Assembly (NCBI GenBank): GCA_012513625.1
Contig: JAAZBW010000417.1
Span: 1-7,576 of the forward strand
Source: Actinomycetales bacterium
Lineage (GTDB): Bacteria > Actinomycetota > Actinomycetes > Actinomycetales > Actinomycetaceae
Direction of reading: 5' to 3'
Length of the DNA stretch: 7,576 nucleotides
Shown: piece by piece, positions 4,670 through 7,576 of the stretch
Layout of the letters: each line of letters starts with the position of its first letter
How positions within the stretch are numbered: the first letter of the stretch is position 1
Translations under genes and position numbers: made by a program
The notes under the pieces: generated by a model
Told to the model about the DNA's origin: nothing
Databases searched by the model: none
The model's input: the letters and a program-made list of their open reading frames with translations, nothing else

Positions 4670-6394
4670 TCAGCTGTGAAGGCGGGCCACCACGCGCAGT
4701 GCGGCCTCACGGCGGCGCGCGGAAACAGTGGCGAGTTCCTCGCGCCCAATCCGCACCTCCACCACGGAGCGACCGGTGATCGGCCGGGCCAGCAACTCCC
4801 GCAGCGCCCCGAGCCCCTCCTCGCTGCGGCCGTCCACCCCCACGTGCGAGGCGTCCAGCCCGGCCGCGAGCGCGCCGATATCCACCTGCTGCGGCGTGGC
4901 GAACAGGCGCTCGAACGTGGCGCGGGCGTGCCGATCGGTGCGGGAGATGGCTCCAGGTTCGAGGGTCTCGAAGATGGCACCCCCCGCATCGTTCAACACC
5001 ACCACCTGCAGGTCCACCTCGGCCTCGAGGGCGCCGCGCACGAGGCTCATGGCGTCGTGGAGGAAGGTGAGGTCCCCCACGAGCGCCCGCACGGGTGAGC
5101 CGGTGCCGAGGGCGAGCCCGGTGGCGGTGGCTATCGTGCCGTCGATCCCGGCGAGCCCACGGTTCGCCACCACCCGGGCGCCGTCCGTGCGGCCGGGGGC
5201 GGCGCCGTCGACGGCCCGGATCGCGTTGGAGGACCCGAGGACCAGGGTGGGCACCTCGGCCTCCCACACGGCGAGGGCGGCACGCTCGGCGGCGCTGCGG
5301 ATCCCGGAGGCGGCCTCCGCGAGCGCCGCATCAGCCTGCTGCCAGCGATCCCACCACGCGTGGTCGGCGGGGGTGGCTGCGGGCACAGTCAGGTCTCCGG
5401 CCACGCGCGCGGCAGTGCCGGAGACGTCCGTCCAGCGGAGTCCGCCCACCACGATCACCTCCGCGTCCGTGCGCGCGAGCAGCCGCGAGACCGGGCGAGA
5501 GAGCGTGGGGTGTCCCACGAGCACCACGCGCTCGGCATCGGTGCCGAGTCCGGCCGCGAGGAGCTCGCGGTAGTGGCGGATCGCGCCCGGGAGCCGCGCG
5601 CCGGAGGAGGGCTCGGCGAGCACGGGCCACCCCGCGCGTTCGGCGGCCGCGAACCACCGCTCTCCGGCGCGGTCCCCGGCCACGAGGAGTGTGCGCTTCC
5701 CCGCAGGCACCTCGAGCGGGCCAGGGACGACCGGCGTGACCCGCAGCGGCGCGGGGAGGCCCTCGGCCGTCCAGCCGGCCACGAGCAACTTCTCGAGCTC
5801 GAACGCGGGGCCCTCGGCCCCCGATGGCGCGTACTCGGGCACGAGCGGATCCCGGAACGCCACGTTCAGGTGGACCGGGCCCGGGTCGAGCGTCAGCACG
5901 CCGGTGGCCGCCACGATCGCTCGCGCCACGGCCCCCCGCACCGCCTCCGGCCGGAAGCCCGCGGGCAGCTCTGCCGCGTGGCGGGGCGCGCTCCCGAAGA
6001 TCCCCACCTGGTCCGTGGTCTGGTTGGCCCCGGTCCCCCGCCACTCGTGTGGCCGGTCCGCCGAGACGACGACGAGCGGGTCGCCCGAGTGGGACGCCTC
6101 CAGCACTGCGGGGTGCAGGTTGGCAACGGCGGTGCCCGAGGTGGTGGCCACGAGCACCGGCCGCGGGGTGGCGCCGGCGCGGGTGAGGCCGAGGGCCACG
6201 AAGCCGGCACCGCGCTCGTCGAGGCGGACGGTGAGCCGAAGCCAGCCGGCGTGGTGGGCCTCCGCGAGCGCGTAGGCGAGCGGGCTCGAGCGCGATCCGG
6301 GTGCGAGCACCGCGTCCCGCACGCCGGCGGCCACGAGTTCGCGCACGAGGGCGCGGGCGAGCTGGATCGAGGGCGGCTGGGGGAAGTGGCTCAT
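4670..6394 (-). CDS. menD: SEPHCHC synthase MenD (ThDP-dependent)
   Basis: This 574-residue enzyme joins 2-oxoglutarate (after decarboxylation) to isochorismate, giving SEPHCHC, the first classical-pathway-specific carbon-carbon bond of menaquinone synthesis. The N-terminal pyrimidine-binding domain shows PGSRSSPLA (32-40), the conserved Glu60 in LDERGAGF that activates ThDP, TSGTAVANLHPAV (85-97) and SADRPHEWRGTGANQTTDQ (111-129). The central domain runs from about 190 to 370. The C-terminal domain carries SSNAIR (388-393), NRGLAGIDGT (411-420) and the ThDP/Mg motif starting GDLTFLHD at 440 and ending at Asn468. Length matches the family. The ATG at 6394 is preferred because it overlaps the menC stop (ATGA) and opens with a typical MenD N-terminus. 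No Shine-Dalgarno sequence precedes it, which points to translational coupling with menC. The reading frame stays open far upstream inside menC, but that extension is an antiphase shadow. Confidence 0.95.
   Translation of the reverse strand: MSHFPQPPSIQLARALVRELVAAGVRDAVLAPGSRSSPLAYALAEAHHAGWLRLTVRLDERGAGFVALGLTRAGATPRPVLVATTSGTAVANLHPAVLEASHSGDPLVVVSADRPHEWRGTGANQTTDQVGIFGSAPRHAAELPAGFRPEAVRGAVARAIVAATGVLTLDPGPVHLNVAFRDPLVPEYAPSGAEGPAFELEKLLVAGWTAEGLPAPLRVTPVVPGPLEVPAGKRTLLVAGDRAGERWFAAAERAGWPVLAEPSSGARLPGAIRHYRELLAAGLGTDAERVVLVGHPTLSRPVSRLLARTDAEVIVVGGLRWTDVSGTAARVAGDLTVPAATPADHAWWDRWQQADAALAEAASGIRSAAERAALAVWEAEVPTLVLGSSNAIRAVDGAAPGRTDGARVVANRGLAGIDGTIATATGLALGTGSPVRALVGDLTFLHDAMSLVRGALEAEVDLQVVVLNDAGGAIFETLEPGAISRTDRHARATFERLFATPQQVDIGALAAGLDASHVGVDGRSEEGLGALRELLARPITGRSVVEVRIGREELATVSARRREAALRVVARLHS
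6391..6394 (-). promoter_or_regulatory. ATGA stop/start overlap coupling menC and menD
   Basis: The TGA of menC (6393-6391) shares bases with the ATG of menD (6394-6392). The 25 nt before the start (the codons for LLDLIVP) contain no purine-rich Shine-Dalgarno sequence. Termination-reinitiation is the simplest way to translate menD at a level matched to menC. Confidence 0.75.
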
Positions 6395-7422
6395 GGTACG
6401 ATCAAGTCTAGGAGCGCGGCGCTCTCGGCGGCGGGAAGGAGCAGGGCCACGCGCCGGGCTCGGCGCAGCCACCAGTCGGTGACCTCCGCGTCCGCCTTCC
6501 AGCCGCCCCTCCCCACACCGTCGGCCGGTGGGGCGTCCGGGGCCTCGCGACGCACGGGGAGCGTCCCGTCCAGCGGCAGGAGCGGCCGGGCGGCCACGTC
6601 CGCACCAAACAGCTGCACGGTGGCGAGCCCGCTCGCGAGCGGCACCCCGCGGAAGGTGGCGGCCTCCTCGGGGAGCGCGGCCGCGAGCGCCACACCTGCT
6701 GCGATACCCACGCTGGACTCGAGGGCGGAGGAGACCACCACGGGGAGGCCCACCTGCTCGGCGAGCGCGAGGCACGCGCGCACTCCCCCGAGGGGCTGGA
6801 CCTTGAGGACCACCACGTCTGCGGCTGCGAGTTCGGCCACGCGGAGCGGATCGGAGGCCCGTCGGATGGACTCGTCCGCAGCGATCGGCACATTCACCGC
6901 GCGGCGCACCGCGGCGAGTTCCTCCACGGTGGCGCACGGCTGTTCCACGTACTGGAGGCCGCCCGCAGCCCGGTCGAGGGCGCGGATGGCCGGGAGTGCG
7001 GCCTCGAGGGACCAGCCGCCGTTCGCGTCCACCCGGATCGCGCCCGCCGGTCCCAGCGCGTCCCTCACCGCCTCGAGCCGAACCTCCTCCTCCGCGAGCG
7101 ACTGGCCGGGCTCCGCCACCTTCACCTTCGCGGTGGTGCAGCCCGAGGCCGCCACGATCGCGTGGGCCCGCTCGGGGCCCACCGCGGGAACGGTCACGTT
7201 CACGGGGACGGAGGCACGGAGCGCCGCCGGAAATGGAAGGATTGCCGCCTCGAGGGCGGCGCGGGCCCACGGCACGCAGGTGGCGTCGTCGTACTCGCGG
7301 AACGGGGAGAACTCGGCCCACCCGGCCGGGCCCGACAGGAGCAGCCCATCGCGGCGCTCCAGCCCCCGGAAGCGGGCGGTGAGCGGTACCGAGTAGGCGG
7401 CCGTGGCGGCAGGGTGGCCCAT
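6391..7422 (-). CDS. menC: o-Succinylbenzoate synthase MenC
   Basis: This 343-residue enolase-superfamily enzyme dehydrates SHCHC to o-succinylbenzoate in the cytoplasmic menaquinone pathway. A capping domain occupies about residues 1-90, followed by a TIM barrel. The catalytic set is in order: KVK at 99-101 (second Lys as acid/base), Asp132 in RVDANGGW, Glu160 in YVEQP, Asp183 in AADES as metal ligands, and Lys207 in VVLKVQPLGG as the opposite base. The C-terminal tail after about residue 285 is a long Arg/Ala-rich extension, which I believe is usual in actinobacterial MenC proteins. The ATG start at 7422 lies 2 bp after the menF stop and has no good Shine-Dalgarno sequence; the nearest purine run, GGTGG, is 13 nt away. 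Translation is therefore probably coupled to menF. Its TGA overlaps the menD ATG as ATGA. Other muconate-lactonising-type enolases share the fold, but the men context decides the call. Confidence 0.93.
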   Translation of the reverse strand: MGHPAATAAYSVPLTARFRGLERRDGLLLSGPAGWAEFSPFREYDDATCVPWARAALEAAILPFPAALRASVPVNVTVPAVGPERAHAIVAASGCTTAKVKVAEPGQSLAEEEVRLEAVRDALGPAGAIRVDANGGWSLEAALPAIRALDRAAGGLQYVEQPCATVEELAAVRRAVNVPIAADESIRRASDPLRVAELAAADVVVLKVQPLGGVRACLALAEQVGLPVVVSSALESSVGIAAGVALAAALPEEAATFRGVPLASGLATVQLFGADVAARPLLPLDGTLPVRREAPDAPPADGVGRGGWKADAEVTDWWLRRARRVALLLPAAESAALLDLIVP

Positions 7423-7424
7423 GG

Positions 7425-7576
7425 TTAGGGGCGGGCCACCGGCGAGAGTGCGTTGTAGACGGGGAGGAACTTCTGGGCGGTCTCGGCGAGTTCGTCCGAG
7501 GGGACGGAGCCGGCCACCACGCCGCCGCCGGCGTACAGGCGGACGGAATCGCCGCCGTCGGAGAGTTGGCCGCACC
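7425..7576 (-). CDS. menF: Isochorismate synthase MenF, C-terminal 49 residues (5' part lies outside the window)
   Basis: This is the 3' end of a gene entering from the right edge and stopping at TAA (7427-7425). The 49 visible residues contain RLYAGGGVVAGS followed by ELAETAQKF. This is the C-terminal signature of chorismate-utilising enzymes (isochorismate synthase, salicylate synthase, anthranilate/aminodeoxychorismate synthase component I). By analogy with EntC, the Glu and Lys of the E-T-x-x-K stretch (fragment residues 31 and 35) would be the Mg-binding and substrate-binding residues. The signature alone does not separate family members. The call of isochorismate synthase, the first committed step from chorismate to menaquinone, rests on menC starting only 2 bp downstream and menD following. 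An EntC-like enzyme or another paralogue is possible but less likely here. No start or regulatory sequence is visible. Confidence 0.85.
   Translation of the reverse strand, partial: CGQLSDGGDSVRLYAGGGVVAGSVPSDELAETAQKFLPVYNALSPVARP

Noticed and set aside
6395..7321. Upstream in-frame extension of menD by about 300 codons
   Set aside because: It overlaps menC in another frame and reads as Arg/Gly-rich low-complexity protein. The MenD family N-terminus begins at the ATG at 6394.
5360..7396. Long plus-strand open frame of 678 codons antisense to menD and menC
   Set aside because: It lies wholly opposite two well-recognised genes. Its translation is rich in Arg, Gly, Ala, Ser and Pro without any family motif. 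GC-rich codon use on the other strand readily creates such open frames.
1..7576. Search for an undescribed defence, mobile or biosynthetic system
   Set aside because: All nine genes are assignable to known families, eight of them to respiratory quinone synthesis or complex I. Base composition is uniform, and I see no inverted terminal repeats, integrase or attachment site.

Overview
This window is a stretch of actinobacterial core chromosome. Base composition is very GC-rich, with G/C at most third codon positions. Two genes start with GTG. The proteins have the actinobacterial form, including a NuoB beginning MGIEEQLP and a geranylgeranyl-reductase-family protein of the mycobacterial MenJ type. 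I infer an aerobic, menaquinone-using actinomycete, perhaps from Micrococcales; the order is a guess from protein style.

Every gene lies on the minus strand, so the window reads from right to left. First comes a block of menaquinone headgroup genes: the 3' end of an isochorismate synthase (menF, 7425-7576), o-succinylbenzoate synthase (menC, 6391-7422) and SEPHCHC synthase (menD, 4670-6394). These are packed with a 2-bp gap and then an ATGA overlap. After 86 bp comes a membrane-anchored HtrA-type serine protease with one PDZ domain (3375-4583). After 67 bp comes demethylmenaquinone methyltransferase (menG/ubiE, 2597-3307).

A 191-bp intergenic region follows (2406-2596). It is the longest non-coding stretch and the most structured: an imperfect tandem repeat with inverted ends, a G-rich tract, small hairpins and an isolated AT-rich island. 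Downstream lie a flavoprotein of the MenJ/geranylgeranyl reductase family (1116-2405) and the start of the complex I operon: nuoA (722-1084), nuoB (157-711) and the first 53 codons of nuoC (1-160). No gene-free stretch exceeds 300 bp.

The genes make functional sense together. MenF, MenD and MenC build the naphthoquinone precursor by the classical o-succinylbenzoate route. MenG performs the final ring methylation. The MenJ-like enzyme probably saturates part of the isoprenoid tail. Complex I then uses the finished quinone. The HtrA protease is the one member without an obvious place in that story.

I found no mobile element, CRISPR array, tRNA, rRNA or defence system, and no sign of recent transfer. 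I do not see an undescribed biological system here. The points worth a second look are modest: the menG-menJ intergenic region, the embedded protease, the missing Shine-Dalgarno sequences of menC and menD, and a mini-ORF overlapping the nuoA start.
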